DNA from: Mycobacterium nebraskense
GTDB taxonomy: Bacteria; Actinomycetota; Actinomycetes; Mycobacteriales; Mycobacteriaceae
NCBI RefSeq assembly: GCF_002102255.1
Contig: NZ_LQPH01000138.1
Coordinates: 1 to 64,000, forward strand
Direction: 5' to 3'
DNA: 64,000 nucleotides
Position numbers and translations under genes: made by a program
Part shown: piece by piece, positions 33,848-46,630 of the stretch
How positions within the stretch are numbered: position 1 is the stretch's first letter
Layout: every line of letters begins with the position of its first letter
Notes under the pieces: generated by a model
What the model saw: only the letters and a program-made list of their open reading frames with translations
What the model was told of the DNA's origin: nothing
Database searches by the model: none

Positions 33848-35172
33848 GCCCGCGAGTTGGTGTGACGCTGTCTGGCAGATACCGCCTGCAGCGCCTGATC
33901 GCCACCGGCGGCATGGGCCAAGTCTGGGAGGCGGTGGACAGCCGGCTCGGCCGGCGCGTCGCGGTCAAGGTGCTTAAACAGGAGTTCTCCCAAGATCCGG
34001 AGTTCATCGAGCGGTTCCGCGCCGAGGCGCGCACCACCGCGATGCTCAACCACCCCGGCATCGCCCAGGTCCACGACTACGGCGAAAGCCAGCTGGACGG
34101 GGAAGGCCGCACCGCCTACCTGGTGATGGAGCTGGTGAACGGTGAGCCGCTGAACTCGGTGCTCAAGCGCACGGGCCGGCTGTCGTTGCGGCACGCGCTG
34201 GACATGCTCGAGCAGACCGGCCGGGCGCTGCAGGTCGCGCACGCCGCCGGCCTGGTGCATCGCGACGTCAAGCCGGGCAACATCCTGATCACCCCGACGG
34301 GCCAGGTGAAGATCACCGACTTCGGTATCGCCAAGGCCGTCGACGCCGCGCCCGTCACCCAGACGGGGATGGTGATGGGCACCGCCCAGTACATCGCCCC
34401 CGAGCAGGCCCTGGGTCACGACGCGACCCCCGCCAGCGACGTGTACTCGCTGGGGGTCGTCGGCTACGAGGTCGTGTCGGGCAAGCGGCCGTTCACCGGT
34501 GACGGAGCCCTGACGGTGGCGATGAAGCACATCAAGGAGCCCCCGCCGCCGCTGCCCGCGGAGCTACCGCCCAACGTGCGGGAACTCATCGAGATCACGC
34601 TGGTCAAGAATCCCGCAATGCGTTACCGCAGCGGTGGGCCTTTCGCCGACGCCGTGGCGGCGGTGCGGGCCGGCCGCCGTCCACCGCGGCCCAGCCAGTC
34701 ACCACCGCCCGGGCGGGCATCGCCGGCGTCCATTCCGTCCAGCCCGACGACCAGGGCGGCCGCCGTCTCCAGCACTCGGGCCGCGGCGCCGCGCCGGTCC
34801 CGGCCCACCACCGGTGGTCACCGCCCACCCCCGGCCCGGCGCACCTTCTCGTCGGGTCAGCGCGCGTTGCTGTGGGCCGCCGGTGTGCTCGGAGCGCTGG
34901 CGATCATCATCGCGGTGCTCATCGTCATCAACTCCCGCGGGGATACCCAGCAGCAGCCACCGCCCCCGACGGTCACCGACACCGGAAGCCCGCCCGCGCC
35001 GCCGCCGAGCAACACCCCCAGCGGTTCCGCGCCCGGCCCAGCGCTGCGGCTCAATTGGACGGATCGCGGGACGGTAAGTAATTCTGGACTGCAACGAGGG
35101 CCGGCCGAGCACGGGTGGAGTGACCCATTGACACCCAGCGCGTCACCGGCCCGACACGAGATACCAAGATGA
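33844..35172 (+). CDS. pknA: Ser/Thr protein kinase PknA
   Basis: A 442-aa receptor-type kinase (431 aa in M. tuberculosis). The kinase domain covers about residues 12-275: glycine loop [10 protein letters not shown], catalytic Lys42, [14 protein letters not shown], and the activation segment [18 protein letters not shown] Pro/Arg-rich juxtamembrane stretch and one transmembrane helix (about 338-360) precede a short external tail without PASTA domains. I chose ATG at 33844, overlapping the pbpA stop; sequence upstream in the frame is shadow. It controls cell shape and division with PknB. Confidence 0.97.
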   Translation: MSPRVGVTLSGRYRLQRLIATGGMGQVWEAVDSRLGRRVAVKVLKQEFSQDPEFIERFRAEARTTAMLNHPGIAQVHDYGESQLDGEGRTAYLVMELVNGEPLNSVLKRTGRLSLRHALDMLEQTGRALQVAHAAGLVHRDVKPGNILITPTGQVKITDFGIAKAVDAAPVTQTGMVMGTAQYIAPEQALGHDATPASDVYSLGVVGYEVVSGKRPFTGDGALTVAMKHIKEPPPPLPAELPPNVRELIEITLVKNPAMRYRSGGPFADAVAAVRAGRRPPRPSQSPPPGRASPASIPSSPTTRAAAVSSTRAAAPRRSRPTTGGHRPPPARRTFSSGQRALLWAAGVLGALAIIIAVLIVINSRGDTQQQPPPPTVTDTGSPPAPPPSNTPSGSAPGPALRLNWTDRGTVSNSGLQRGPAEHGWSDPLTPSASPARHEIPR

Positions 35173-37043
35173 CCACCCCTCAGCACCTGTCTGACCGTTA
35201 TGAACTGGGCGAGATCCTCGGATTCGGGGGCATGTCCGAGGTTCACCTGGCACGCGACGTCCGATTGCACCGCGATGTCGCGGTCAAAGTGCTGCGTGCC
35301 GACCTGGCCCGCGATCCCAGCTTCTATCTGCGTTTCCGCCGCGAGGCGCAGAACGCCGCGGCTCTCAATCACCCGTCGATCGTCGCGGTGTACGACACCG
35401 GCGAGGCGGAGACCCCGACGGGTCCGCTGCCATACATCGTCATGGAGTACGTCGAGGGTGTCACCCTGCGCGACATCGTGCACACCGACGGTCCGCTGCC
35501 CCCGCGGCGGGCCATCGAGATCATCGCCGACGCGTGCCAGGCGCTGAATTTCAGTCACCAGGCCGGCATCATCCACCGCGACGTCAAGCCGGCGAACATC
35601 ATGATCAGCAACACCAATGCGGTCAAGGTGATGGACTTCGGCATCGCGCGCGCCATCGCCGACAGCGGCAACAGCGTCACCCAGACTGCGGCGGTGATCG
35701 GTACGGCCCAGTATCTGTCGCCCGAGCAGGCCCGCGGCGACACCGTCGACGCCCGGTCCGATGTGTATTCGCTCGGTTGTGTGCTCTACGAAATCCTCAC
35801 GGGCGAACCACCTTTCACCGGAGATTCGCCCGTCGCGGTCGCCTACCAGCACGTGCGCGAGGACCCGATTCCACCGTCGCGGCGGCACGAAGGCATCTCC
35901 GCAGACCTCGATGCCGTCGTGCTCAAGGCGCTGGCCAAAAACCCGGACAACCGCTACCAGACGGCCGCCGAAATGCGCGCCGATCTGGTTCGGGTGCACA
36001 ACGGCGAACCGCCCGAGGCGCCCAAAGTGCTCACCGATGCCGACCGGTCCTCACTGCTCGCCACGGGCGGAAACCTGCCCGGGTCGCGCACCGATGCGCT
36101 GCCCCGCCAACCACTTCGTCGCATCGACGACAGCAACGGCGGGTCCGTCGGCCGCTGGATCGTCGCGGTCGCCGCGCTGGCGGTGCTGACGATCGTCGTG
36201 GTCATCGCCTTCAACACCTTCGGCGGCACCACCCGCGACGTCCAGGTGCCCGACATGCGGGGACAAGTGTCCGCCGATGCCATTGCGGCACTGCAGAATC
36301 GCGGCTTCAAGACGCGCACCCTGCAAAAGCCCGATTCGACGATCCCGCCCGACCACGTCATCAGCACCGACCCTGGCGCCAACGCGTCGGTGAGCGCGGG
36401 CGACGAGATCACCGTCAACGTCTCGACCGGTCCCGAACAGCGCGAATTGCCCGACGTCTCCTCGCTGAGCTACTCCGACGCGGTCAGCAAGCTCAAAGCC
36501 GCAGGGTTCAGCAAGTTCAAGCAGGCCAATTCGCCGTCGAGCCCCGAGCTGTTGGGCAAGGTGATCGGCACCAACCCGCCGGCCAACCAGACGTCGGCGA
36601 TCACCAACGTGATCACCGTCATCGTCGGCTCGGGGCCGGAGACCAAGCAGGTGCCCGACGTAGCAGGCCAGACCGTCGACGTCGCGCAGAAGAACCTCAC
36701 CGTATACGGCTTCACCAAAGTCACCCAGGCGCAGGTGGACAGCAATCGGCCGGCCGGTGAGGTGATCGGCACCAATCCGCCTAAGGGCCAAACGGTTCCG
36801 GTGGACTCAATCATCGAGCTGCAGGTGTCCAAGGGCAACCAATTTGTGATGCCAGACCTCAGCGGCATGTTCTGGACGGACGCCGAGCCGCGGTTACGGG
36901 CGTTGGGCTGGACCGGGGTGCTGGACAAGGGCGCGGACGTGGACGCGGGTGGCTCCCAGTCCCACCGGGTGGTGTATCAAAACCCGCCGGCCGGCGCCGG
37001 TTGCAACCGGGACGGGATCATCACGCTGAAGTTCGGCCAGTAG
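35169..37043 (+). CDS. pknB: PASTA-domain Ser/Thr protein kinase PknB
   Basis: A 624-aa essential receptor kinase. The kinase domain spans about residues 10-280 (Lys40; HRDVKPAN with Asp138; activation loop [19 protein letters not shown] with autophosphorylated threonines). One transmembrane helix lies near 332-354. Four extracellular PASTA repeats follow, beginning near [28 protein letters not shown] and FVMPDLSGM, which sense muropeptides or lipid II. Substrates include CwlM, MviN and GarA. The start overlaps pknA by ATGA. The 3' end overlaps the convergent trpG gene by 23 nt. Confidence 0.98.
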   Translation: MTTPQHLSDRYELGEILGFGGMSEVHLARDVRLHRDVAVKVLRADLARDPSFYLRFRREAQNAAALNHPSIVAVYDTGEAETPTGPLPYIVMEYVEGVTLRDIVHTDGPLPPRRAIEIIADACQALNFSHQAGIIHRDVKPANIMISNTNAVKVMDFGIARAIADSGNSVTQTAAVIGTAQYLSPEQARGDTVDARSDVYSLGCVLYEILTGEPPFTGDSPVAVAYQHVREDPIPPSRRHEGISADLDAVVLKALAKNPDNRYQTAAEMRADLVRVHNGEPPEAPKVLTDADRSSLLATGGNLPGSRTDALPRQPLRRIDDSNGGSVGRWIVAVAALAVLTIVVVIAFNTFGGTTRDVQVPDMRGQVSADAIAALQNRGFKTRTLQKPDSTIPPDHVISTDPGANASVSAGDEITVNVSTGPEQRELPDVSSLSYSDAVSKLKAAGFSKFKQANSPSSPELLGKVIGTNPPANQTSAITNVITVIVGSGPETKQVPDVAGQTVDVAQKNLTVYGFTKVTQAQVDSNRPAGEVIGTNPPKGQTVPVDSIIELQVSKGNQFVMPDLSGMFWTDAEPRLRALGWTGVLDKGADVDAGGSQSHRVVYQNPPAGAGCNRDGIITLKFGQ

Positions 37044-37707
37044 CCGGCGGATCGGCCGGGAAATGGGGCTGCACCGCCGCCCGGACCTCGTTCTCGAGCC
37101 GGCGGACCAGCGTGTCGTCGCGGGCCCACCCGCAGTAGGCCAGCCAATTCGCCAGCATCCGGTGTCCGCCTTCAGTCAGGATCGACTCCGGGTGGAACTG
37201 GACTCCGTGAATCGGCAGCTCGCTGTGCCGCACCCCCATGATGACACCGCCGCGGGTGCGGGCCGTCACCTCCAGCTCCGGGGGCAGTGACTCGGGCAGT
37301 ATCGTCAGTGAGTGGTAGCGGGTCGCCGTGAAGGGATCCGGAAGTCCTTGCAGCACACCGGTATTGGTGTGAAAGACGCTGCTGGTCTTGCCGTGCAGCA
37401 GTTCGGGCGCGCGGTCGACGGTGGCGCCGAAGGCGACGCCGATGGCTTGGTGGCCGAGGCAGACCCCGAGTAGCGGGGTGCGCTCGGCGGCACACGCGCC
37501 CACCAGGCCGACCGACGCGCCCGCGCGTTCCGGGGTGCCCGGGCCTGGGCTGAGCAGTACACCGTCGAACCGCTTGGCGGCGGCGGCCTGGTCGGAGAGC
37601 CTGGCGTCGTCGTTGCGCCACACCTCGGCCTCGACGCCCAGCTGGCCGAGGTACTGCACCAGGTTGAACACGAAGCTGTCGTAGTTGTCGACGACCAGGA
37701 TCCGCAC
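37021..37707 (-). CDS. trpG: glutamine amidotransferase subunit, anthranilate/4-amino-4-deoxychorismate synthase
   Basis: A 228-aa class I glutamine amidotransferase that supplies ammonia to anthranilate synthase (TrpE) and/or aminodeoxychorismate synthase (PabB). The oxyanion segment LLSPGPGTPE, nucleophile Cys in LLGVCLGHQAIG, and the His-Glu pair in VQFHPES are intact. No trpE or pabB is nearby, so an amphibolic role in tryptophan and folate synthesis is likely (Rv0013, trpG/pabA). It is convergent with pknB, with overlapping 3' ends. Confidence 0.93.
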   Translation of the reverse strand: MRILVVDNYDSFVFNLVQYLGQLGVEAEVWRNDDARLSDQAAAAKRFDGVLLSPGPGTPERAGASVGLVGACAAERTPLLGVCLGHQAIGVAFGATVDRAPELLHGKTSSVFHTNTGVLQGLPDPFTATRYHSLTILPESLPPELEVTARTRGGVIMGVRHSELPIHGVQFHPESILTEGGHRMLANWLAYCGWARDDTLVRRLENEVRAAVQPHFPADPPATGRTSA

Positions 37708-37733
37708 CGTGCCAGGTTACCGCCCGCCGGAAA

Positions 37734-38477
37734 TCAGTAGCCGATGGTTCCCATGGGCTGGGCGAAATGCAGCCTGTCCGGCTCGGCGTGGCCGACGATC
37801 TGGACATCGGGCTTGACCTCTTCGCGGTAGCCGAGCCCGAATCGGACCTCGTACTGGCGGTAGAGGACGACCAGGGGAGCGGCGGCCAGGGCGGCTTGCA
37901 TGGCGGCCGCGTTGCCGATCGCGGTGATCGTGTAGGGCGGGCTGTAGGTGCGCCCGTTCAGCAGCAGCGTGTTGCCGACGCAGCGCGGTACCGAGGTGGC
38001 GATGATGCGCTGGTCCTGCATCTGGATCGCCTCCGCGCCGGCGCTCCACAACGCGTTGAGGACGGCCTCGATGTCTTGCTGGTGCACCACCAGGTCGTCG
38101 GGGGACGCATCCCGCGGGAAACGGCCATTGGCGTCCCGTGGCGCGTCGTCCAGGGTGACCACGAGGCCCGGCCCGTGCACCGGGTTCATGTCCGCGTCGG
38201 CGGCCAGCTCGGCGGAGCGTCGCAGCATCGCCCGCAACGCGAGGTCCGAGGACCGTCCGTGCGCAGCGTCGATCTTGCCGGAGAGCTCGTCGCGCTGGGC
38301 GTTGAGATGATTCACCGACGACTGGGCCTCGCGGACCAGGTCCACCAGCCGCGGGGCGTCACTGCGCCGGATCTCGGCGCCCCCGGACACCCCATGTGTG
38401 GCGGCGAGCAGCAGGCCGGCCAGCAGGCACACCACCGGGACGCCGAGGCGCCATGGTGACCGGCGTCCGTCGCTCAT
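37734..38477 (-). CDS. DUF881-family membrane-anchored protein (Rv0012-like)
   Basis: A 247-aa protein. One N-terminal transmembrane segment (about residues 9-30) is followed by a coiled coil (LVDLVREAQSSVNHLNAQRDELSGKI) and a DUF881 domain (GPGLVVTLDDAP, VHQQDIEAVLNALWSAGAEAI, ITAIGN). DUF881 proteins sit beside division genes in Gram-positives; function is undefined. It is divergent from crgA (118 nt apart) and upstream of trpG on the same strand. Confidence 0.9.
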   Translation of the reverse strand: MSDGRRSPWRLGVPVVCLLAGLLLAATHGVSGGAEIRRSDAPRLVDLVREAQSSVNHLNAQRDELSGKIDAAHGRSSDLALRAMLRRSAELAADADMNPVHGPGLVVTLDDAPRDANGRFPRDASPDDLVVHQQDIEAVLNALWSAGAEAIQMQDQRIIATSVPRCVGNTLLLNGRTYSPPYTITAIGNAAAMQAALAAAPLVVLYRQYEVRFGLGYREEVKPDVQIVGHAEPDRLHFAQPMGTIGY

Positions 38478-38595
38478 CGGCTCTCCAATTTCCTGGTCAC
38501 CGTGCCGGGTGGGTTAGTCTCGTAGCGAAGCTGTGCGTGCAGCTGCGGTCTTTATCGTTGCACCCTGTCCCGCTCACCGTCTTGTTGAGGTAATC

Positions 38596-38877
38596 ATGCC
38601 CAAGTCCAAAGTCCGCAAGAAGAACGACTTCGCCGTCAGCTCGGTTAGTCGCACGCCGGTGAAGGTGAAGGTCGGACCGTCGAGCGTGTGGTTCGTTGCC
38701 CTGTTCGTCGGCCTCATGCTCATCGGGCTGGTCTGGCTGATGGTGTTTCAGCTGGCCGCCGTCGGCAGCCAAGCGCCGACCGCCCTCAACTGGATGGCGC
38801 AACTGGGGCCGTGGAACTACGCCATCGCCTTCGCTTTCATGATCACCGGATTGTTGCTGACGATGCGCTGGCATTGA
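38596..38877 (+). CDS. crgA: cell division protein CrgA
   Basis: A 93-aa membrane protein, the same length as M. tuberculosis CrgA (Rv0011c). A basic cytoplasmic N-terminus ([12 protein letters not shown]) is followed by two transmembrane helices (about residues 31-52 and 72-90). It recruits FtsI, FtsQ and CwsA to the septum. I chose ATG at 38596, preceded by TTGAGGTAAT; the open frame upstream is not conserved. Confidence 0.96.
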   Translation: MPKSKVRKKNDFAVSSVSRTPVKVKVGPSSVWFVALFVGLMLIGLVWLMVFQLAAVGSQAPTALNWMAQLGPWNYAIAFAFMITGLLLTMRWH

Positions 38878-39032
38878 CCAAGATCATCGGCGGAATGAAT
38901 TCATTTTTGGGTTGCTTCGTTACTGCGCCAGCAACATTCCCACCACCCAATCACACGCGTGTGATTTATCCCCACTGTTGATAGCGTCTGTGGATAACTC
39001 CATAGGCCGTGGTGGGAGGGGCTGAGCGGCGC

Positions 39033-39458
39033 ATGCAGCAAACACAGTGGGAGCCCCGCGCAGCAGGAATCGCTGGTTGGGGGGCCGCCGGTGTCCTGAT
39101 GGCTATCGCCAGTGTGACCGTAGTCACAGACCCGCCCGGCCGGATTCTGGCGGGGATTGCCGCGGCAGGTCTGATCTTGTTTGCGGGCGCGACGTGGCGC
39201 GCGCGGCCGAAGCTGGCAATTACCCCCGACGGCTTGATGCTGCGGGGATGGTTCCGGACGCAGGTATTAGGACACGCCGACATCAAGATCATCCGGATCA
39301 CCGAGTTCCGCCGCTATGGACGCAAACTCCGGCTGCTCGAGGTTGAAACGACCGACGACGGGCTGGTGCTCTTCTCGCGCTGGGACCTCGGAACGGACCC
39401 GCTGGAGGTGCTCGACGCTCTGACGGCCGCCGGTTACGCGGGCCCTACAAAGGGGTGA
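39033..39458 (+). CDS. membrane protein with PH-like domain (Rv0010c-like)
   Basis: A 141-aa protein. Two adjacent transmembrane segments (about residues 11-28 and 33-50) are followed by a bacterial PH-like domain (KLAITPDGLMLRGWFRTQVLGHADIKIIRI...). This matches Rv0010c. The ATG at 39033 gives the same length as the M. tuberculosis protein; a start at 39009 is possible. Its neighbours crgA and cwsA suggest a cell-envelope role, but this is inference. Convergent with ppiA. Confidence 0.83.
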   Translation: MQQTQWEPRAAGIAGWGAAGVLMAIASVTVVTDPPGRILAGIAAAGLILFAGATWRARPKLAITPDGLMLRGWFRTQVLGHADIKIIRITEFRRYGRKLRLLEVETTDDGLVLFSRWDLGTDPLEVLDALTAAGYAGPTKG

Positions 39459-39491
39459 GCCCGCGCTGGCCGGACCGGCGTGCGCCCGGGC

Positions 39492-40040
39492 TTACGAGAT
39501 CGTGATCGACTCGATGACGACCGGCTCGGTGGGGCGGTCGTTGCTGTCGGTGGACGTCGTCGCGATCGCTTCGACCACCCGCTGTGACTCCGGGTCCGTC
39601 ACTTCGCCGAAGATCGTGTGTCGCCGGTTCAGGTGGGGAGTCTTGCCCACGGTGATGAAGAACTGGGAGCCGTTGGTGCCCGGACCCGCGTTCGCCATCG
39701 CCAGCAGGTATGGCTTGTCGAATTGCAGTTCGGGGTGGAACTCGTCGGCGAACTTGTAGCCCGGGCCGCCGCGACCGGTTCCGGTCGGGTCGCCACCCTG
39801 GATCATGAAGCCCTGGATCACCCGGTGAAAAACCGCGCCATCGTAGAACGGACCGGAGGACCCGCCCGATGCGTTCTGGGTCGAGTACTCCTTGGTGCCC
39901 TGCGCCAGGCCAACAAAGTTGGCGACGGTCTTGGGCGCGTGGTTTCCGAACAGAGCGACTTTGATGTCGCCGCGGTTGGTGTGGAGCGTGGCGGTAGCGG
40001 TCTGAAAGGGGCTGTTGGTCACGGCATGAGAGTCTGCCAC
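39492..40040 (-). CDS. ppiA: cyclophilin-type peptidyl-prolyl cis-trans isomerase
   Basis: A 182-aa cytoplasmic cyclophilin A, equal in length to M. tuberculosis PpiA (Rv0009). The catalytic core is visible: [19 protein letters not shown] with the active-site Arg, then [17 protein letters not shown] and HTIFGEV. I chose the GTG at 40040 (VADSHAVTN...). It catalyses proline isomerisation in folding. Divergent from cwsA. Confidence 0.96.
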   Translation of the reverse strand: MADSHAVTNSPFQTATATLHTNRGDIKVALFGNHAPKTVANFVGLAQGTKEYSTQNASGGSSGPFYDGAVFHRVIQGFMIQGGDPTGTGRGGPGYKFADEFHPELQFDKPYLLAMANAGPGTNGSQFFITVGKTPHLNRRHTIFGEVTDPESQRVVEAIATTSTDSNDRPTEPVVIESITIS

Positions 40041-40199
40041 TACACGCGGGCATGCCCGCACCCGGTGTCACTCATGGCAAGCCGACGCCGAAAACGCGGC
40101 GCGCGCAACAGTTCCGTCGGCGTCCCTATGCTGGCAGTCTGTTCAGGTACGCGTGGCTGGTCCACGACAGGCTTTCCCAGTGGCACAGAAAGGCGGCAG

Positions 40200-40634
40200 A
40201 TGAGCGCGAAGGCGGAATCCCGGCTGACCCCGCGGGAGCGACTGGCTCGCGGGCTGACCTACTCGACACTGGGACCGGTGGACGTGACACGGGGAGTCGT
40301 CGGCCTGGGTGTCCAGTCGGCGCAGTCGACCGCATCGCAGATTCGTCGCAAATACCAGGAGGGGCGCCTGGCCCAGGAACTCGCCACGGCCCAAGAGGCT
40401 CTCGCCCAGGAGCTGGCCGCCGCGCAGGATGTGGTCGCGGGGCTGCCTCAGGCGCTGCAGGACGCGCGGCGGGCGCAGCGCCGGACCCGGCGCCCGTGGG
40501 TGTTCGCGATTGCGGCCGTCGTGGTCCTCGCCGGCGGCGCCGTCGCATTCACTATCGTGCGGCGCTCCGTGCGGGCGAAGCCTCAGGAGCCCCAATCGCG
40601 GCCGCCCAGTGTCGACGTGCAGCCGCGCCCGTGA
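40200..40634 (+). CDS. cwsA: cell wall synthesis protein CwsA
   Basis: A 144-aa protein matching Rv0008c (145 aa). A soluble N-terminal part with a coiled-coil-like stretch (RLAQELATAQEALAQELAAAQDVV) precedes one C-terminal transmembrane helix (about residues 102-122) and a Pro/Arg-rich tail. In mycobacteria CwsA interacts with CrgA and Wag31 and affects pole and septum placement of wall synthesis. ATG at 40200 with AAAGGCGG upstream. The larger frame reaching back to 39618 is antisense to ppiA. Confidence 0.93.
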   Translation: MSAKAESRLTPRERLARGLTYSTLGPVDVTRGVVGLGVQSAQSTASQIRRKYQEGRLAQELATAQEALAQELAAAQDVVAGLPQALQDARRAQRRTRRPWVFAIAAVVVLAGGAVAFTIVRRSVRAKPQEPQSRPPSVDVQPRP

Positions 40635-40638
40635 TCTG

Positions 40639-40711
40639 TGGAGCCTAGGGGAATCGAACCCCTGACACCCGCCTTGCAAAGGCGGTGCTCTACCAACTGA
40701 GCTAAGGCCCC
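40639..40711 (-). tRNA. alaT: tRNA-Ala (anticodon TGC)
   Basis: A 73-nt cloverleaf on the minus strand. The acceptor GGGGCCT pairs with AGGCTCC (one G-T pair), discriminator A. D-arm AGCTCAGTTGGTAGAGC, anticodon loop TTTGCAA with anticodon TGC, T-arm GGGG-TTCGATT-CCCC region. No encoded CCA. It lies just past the cwsA stop, and 151 nt from tRNA-Ile, in the ileT-alaT order known downstream of gyrA and Rv0007. Confidence 0.97.
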
Positions 40712-40862
40712 TCAACGTGACTGGGTGGCTGACCGGGCGTGTCGTCCACCGCCACGTGCCAGACCTCGACCCCGCGTCGGTACCGCGCCACCGCCGCCAC
40801 CACAGCGATCAGTGTGATTGGCAGGGCAAGTCTTACGCAACGTCTTGATGGGCACATGGTTG

Positions 40863-40936
40863 TGGGCCTAGGAGGACTCGAACCTCCGACCTCTTCGTTA
40901 TCAGCGAAGCGCTCTAACCGCCTGAGCTATAGGCCC
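40863..40936 (-). tRNA. ileT: tRNA-Ile (anticodon GAT)
   Basis: A 74-nt cloverleaf on the minus strand. The acceptor GGGCCTA pairs perfectly with TAGGCCC, discriminator A. D-arm AGCTCAGGCGGTTAGAGC, anticodon loop CTGATAA with anticodon GAT, T-arm GGAGG-TTCGAGT-CCTCC. It lies between the Rv0007-like gene and tRNA-Ala and is probably co-transcribed with the latter. Confidence 0.97.
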
Positions 40937-40996
40937 GTACTCGCGGTACGGCCGAGCGACGAGATTACCGCAATCGCCGCCCCACCCCCAAAAACG

Positions 40997-41902
40997 CTAG
41001 TCGCGGTCCGCCAACGTCACTTCGATGCCGCCGATCAGATCGGTGGTCAGGTTGTAGACGAACGCGGCGATGGTGGCCATCGCGGTCAGCAACACGATGT
41101 TGACCAAGCCGATCAACACGGCACCGCCGAAGATCGTGCCGCTGGAGACGAGCTCCCCGCTGCTGCCGCTGGTGTTGTTCAGCAGGTCGCCGACGTTGCT
41201 GTTCAGCTTCGACCACACGCCCATGCCGCCGAGCACGAGGTAGAGGAACGCGACGGCGATCATCCACACGAAGAACAGCGCGACCGAGAGCAGCAGGGAA
41301 ACCTTCAGCGTGCTCCACGGATCGATCCGGCGGATCTGCATGCTGGCCCGCACCGGGCCGCGCGGCCGCCGGGACACCTGGGTGTGGTTTTCGCGGTTCT
41401 CGCGGCCTTCGCGGCCTTCGGAGGACGACGAGCGGGCGGATCCCGGCAGGCTCGAGGCCTCGGACGCGCGGTCGGGCGGCGCCTTGCGTTGGGGTCCCCG
41501 CGGCATCGGCCCGGACAAGTCCGGCAACTCGCTGGCGTAGGCCTCCGCGGGGGGGCCGTCGCCGCGCCCCGGCGGGGCCTCGGCGTCGTGCGGCGGGTTC
41601 TTGGACGGTGGAGGCGCACCGGCACCCGGTGCCGCGGTGCCGGAACTGAACCGGTTCAGCCGGGCCTCGACACCGGTGGGCGGGCCTGACGGCCGCGCCT
41701 CGGTGGGGGGTTCACCCTGGCGCTGCGGTGCCTGCGGAGGCCTGGGCCCGCCGCGCTGCCACGGCGGTGGATCCCCGGCCTCCGGAGCGCGGCCCGCCTG
41801 TGCGGGCGGCGTCGCGCGGTGTATACCGGCGCGCTCGGCCGAACCATCCCCATTGAGGCCGTCGCCCTTCTTGGGGGCACCCGGCTCGTTCGGTGAGCTC
41901 AC
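40997..41902 (-). CDS. proline-rich membrane protein with DUF3566 domain (Rv0007-like)
   Basis: A 301-aa protein. Residues about 1-185 are a low-complexity Pro/Gly/Arg/Glu-rich cytoplasmic region. Residues about 190-300 are a DUF3566-type domain with two transmembrane segments ([24 protein letters not shown] and [22 protein letters not shown]). It matches Rv0007, found downstream of gyrA in mycobacteria. In the operon direction it follows gyrA by 115 nt. Function unknown. Confidence 0.87.
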   Translation of the reverse strand: MSSPNEPGAPKKGDGLNGDGSAERAGIHRATPPAQAGRAPEAGDPPPWQRGGPRPPQAPQRQGEPPTEARPSGPPTGVEARLNRFSSGTAAPGAGAPPPSKNPPHDAEAPPGRGDGPPAEAYASELPDLSGPMPRGPQRKAPPDRASEASSLPGSARSSSSEGREGRENRENHTQVSRRPRGPVRASMQIRRIDPWSTLKVSLLLSVALFFVWMIAVAFLYLVLGGMGVWSKLNSNVGDLLNNTSGSSGELVSSGTIFGGAVLIGLVNIVLLTAMATIAAFVYNLTTDLIGGIEVTLADRD

Positions 41903-42017
41903 CCCGACTCCTTAGATCTCCTACCAGGGCCGCGGGGGCGATGGCAGTCGCATTTTGTCTGGTCGGGCCGAGTCTAATTGCCCGGCTGTTCCTCCGGCCG
42001 CCCGGATTGATTCCCGA

Positions 42018-44537
42018 CTAGCCGTCCGACTCCGCGCCGCCTTCCGCCTCCTCGCCGACTTCGTCCGCGTTCTCCTCCGCGTTGCGGGCGATGGCCAGCA
42101 GCGTGTTTTCCTCGCCCAGATTCATCAGGCGAACACCCTTGGTCTGTCGTCCCGCCTTACGGACCTGTCTCGCCGCGGTGCGAATGACCCCGCCTCCGGA
42201 GGTGATGGCGTACAGCTCGCTGTCGTCGTCGACTATCAGCGCGCCCACCAGCTTGCCGCGCCGCCGGTCGTACATCACGGTCAGCACCCCCTTGCCGCCG
42301 CGGCCCTGCACCGGATACTCCTCGATCGCGGTGCGCTTGGCGTAGCCCCCGGACGTCGCCACCAACAGGTACGTGCCTTCGCGAACCACGTTGAGCGACA
42401 ACAGGTAATCGTCGGTGTTGAACCGCATGCCCTGCACGCCGGAGGTGGCGCGCCCCATCGGACGCAGCGCCTCGTCGGTCGCCGAGAACCGGATGGATTG
42501 GCCATTGGCCGACACCAGCAGCAGGTCCTCCTCCGACGAGCACAGCACCGCACCGACAAGCTCGTCGTTGTCACGCAGGTTGATCGCCACGATCCCGCCC
42601 GACCGGTTGGAGTCGAAGTCGGTCAGCTTGGTCTTCTTCACCAGGCCGTTGCGGGTGGCCAGCACCAGGTAAGGGGCGTCCTCGTAGCTGCGGATCTGAA
42701 TGACCTGGGCGATGCGCTCCTCGGGCTGGAAGGCCAGCAGGTTGGCAACGTGCTGACCGCGCGCCGTCCGGGACGCCTCGGGCAGTTCGTAAGCCTTGGC
42801 GCGATAGACCCGGCCCTGCGTGGTGAAGAACAGGATCCAGTCGTGCGTCGAGCTCACGAAGAAGTGCCGCACGATGTCGTCCTGCTTCAGGCCTGCGCCC
42901 TGCACACCCTTGCCGCCGCGCTTCTGGCTGCGGTACAGATCGGACTTCGTCCGCTTGGCATAGCCGGTCTCGGTGATCGTGACGACGACCTCTTCGCGGG
43001 CGATCAGATCCTCGTCGGCAACATCGCCGTCGGCGGGGATGATGCGCGTACGCCGGTCGTCGCCGTACTTCTCGACGAGCTCGGCGAGTTCGTCGTGCAC
43101 GATGGCGCGCTGTCGCTCCGGCTTTGCCAGGATGTCCTCGAGGTCGGCGATCTCGGCCTCGATCTTGGCCAGGTCGTCGACGATGCGTTGGCGTTCAAGG
43201 GCGGCCAGCCGACGCAGCTGCATGTCCAGGATGGCCTGCGCCTGGATCTCATCGATGTCGAGCAGCTCGATCAGGCCGGCCCGGGCGATGTCGACAGTTT
43301 CCGACGCTCGGATCAACGCGATGACCTCGTCCAGCGCGTCGAGTGCCTTGACCAGGCCGCGCAGGATGTGGGCCCGCTCGTTGGCCTTGCGCAACCGGTA
43401 GGTGGTGCGCCGCACGATGACGTCCAATTGATGCACCACGTAGTAGCGGATCAGCTGGTCGAGACGCAACGTGCGGGGGACACCGTCGACGATGGACAGC
43501 ATGTTCGCGCCGAAGCTGGCCTGGAGCTGGGTGTGCTTGTAGAGGTTGTTCAGGACCACCTTTGCGACCGCGTCGCGCTTGATCTCGACGACGATGCGCA
43601 GCCCCACCCGGTCGCTGCTCTGATCTTCGATATTCGAGATGCCCGCCAGTCGGCCATCGCGGACCTGCTCGGCGATGGAGGTGATGAAGTTGTCGTGGTT
43701 GACCTGATAGGGCAGCTCGGTGATTACCAGCAGGGTGCGGCCGCGGGAGTCCTCTTCGATCTCCACGACACCGCGCATACGGATCGAACCGCGGCCGGTG
43801 GTGTAGGCGTCGTGGATTCCTTGCGATCCGACGATCAGGCCGTAGGTGGGGAAGTCTGGTCCCTTGACCCGCTCGCAAACCGCGGCCAGGGTGGCCTCCT
43901 CGTCGGCCTCGTGATTCTCCAGGCACCAGAACACCGCCTCGGCGAGCTCGCGCAGGTTGTGCGGCGGCATATTGGTGGCCATGCCGACCGCGATACCGCC
44001 GGAGCCGTTCGCCAGCAGGTTGGGGAACCGGCTGGGAAGAACCGTCGGCTCTTGGACCCGGCCGTCGTAGTTCGGGATGAAATCGACTGTCTCCTCGTCG
44101 ATTTCGCGCAGCATCTCCATCGCCAGCGGCGTCAGCCGCGCCTCGGTGTAACGCATGGCCGCCGGCGGGTCGTTACCCGGCGAGCCGAAGTTGCCTTGAC
44201 CGTCGACCAGCGGGTAGCGCAGCGACCACGGCTGCGCCATCCGGACCAGGGTGTCGTAGATCGACGAGTCGCCGTGCGGGTGATAGTTGCCCATCGTCTC
44301 GGCGACCGAACGCGCCGATTTGGCGTGGCCGCGGTCGGGCCGGAAGCCCGAGTCGAACATCGCGTACAGCACCCGGCGGTGTACCGGCTTCAGGCCGTCG
44401 CGTACCTCCGGCAGTGCGCGTCCCACGATCACGCTCATCGCGTAATCGATGTAGCTGCGCTGCATCTCCTGCTGAATGTCAACCGGTTCGATGCGGTCGC
44501 CAGCCTCGTCGCCGGGTGGCAGCGTGGTGTCAGTCAT
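42018..44537 (-). CDS. gyrA: DNA gyrase subunit A
   Basis: An 839-aa type II topoisomerase subunit that breaks and rejoins DNA. The active-site tyrosine is Tyr130 ([10 protein letters not shown]). The quinolone region reads [11 protein letters not shown] (86-96), with Ser91 where M. tuberculosis has Ala90 (numbering here is +1). The C-terminal beta-pinwheel with the GyrA box (QKRGGKGV) is complete. There is no intein, unlike gyrA in some mycobacteria. It lies 35 nt after gyrB on the same strand, forming the gyrBA operon. Confidence 0.99.
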   Translation of the reverse strand: MTDTTLPPGDEAGDRIEPVDIQQEMQRSYIDYAMSVIVGRALPEVRDGLKPVHRRVLYAMFDSGFRPDRGHAKSARSVAETMGNYHPHGDSSIYDTLVRMAQPWSLRYPLVDGQGNFGSPGNDPPAAMRYTEARLTPLAMEMLREIDEETVDFIPNYDGRVQEPTVLPSRFPNLLANGSGGIAVGMATNMPPHNLRELAEAVFWCLENHEADEEATLAAVCERVKGPDFPTYGLIVGSQGIHDAYTTGRGSIRMRGVVEIEEDSRGRTLLVITELPYQVNHDNFITSIAEQVRDGRLAGISNIEDQSSDRVGLRIVVEIKRDAVAKVVLNNLYKHTQLQASFGANMLSIVDGVPRTLRLDQLIRYYVVHQLDVIVRRTTYRLRKANERAHILRGLVKALDALDEVIALIRASETVDIARAGLIELLDIDEIQAQAILDMQLRRLAALERQRIVDDLAKIEAEIADLEDILAKPERQRAIVHDELAELVEKYGDDRRTRIIPADGDVADEDLIAREEVVVTITETGYAKRTKSDLYRSQKRGGKGVQGAGLKQDDIVRHFFVSSTHDWILFFTTQGRVYRAKAYELPEASRTARGQHVANLLAFQPEERIAQVIQIRSYEDAPYLVLATRNGLVKKTKLTDFDSNRSGGIVAINLRDNDELVGAVLCSSEEDLLLVSANGQSIRFSATDEALRPMGRATSGVQGMRFNTDDYLLSLNVVREGTYLLVATSGGYAKRTAIEEYPVQGRGGKGVLTVMYDRRRGKLVGALIVDDDSELYAITSGGGVIRTAARQVRKAGRQTKGVRLMNLGEENTLLAIARNAEENADEVGEEAEGGAESDG

Positions 44538-44572
44538 CTATTCCTCTTTTTGGGTTGGCGTGCCTGACTGCG

Positions 44573-46630
<2,058 letters not shown>

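Noticed and set aside
42018..44537. Possible intein in gyrA
   Set aside because: The protein is 839 aa, the normal length, with an unbroken active-site region, so no intein is present.
41955..44567. 870-codon open frame on the plus strand
   Set aside because: It is antisense to gyrA; high GC leaves the opposite strand open and the translation has no family character.
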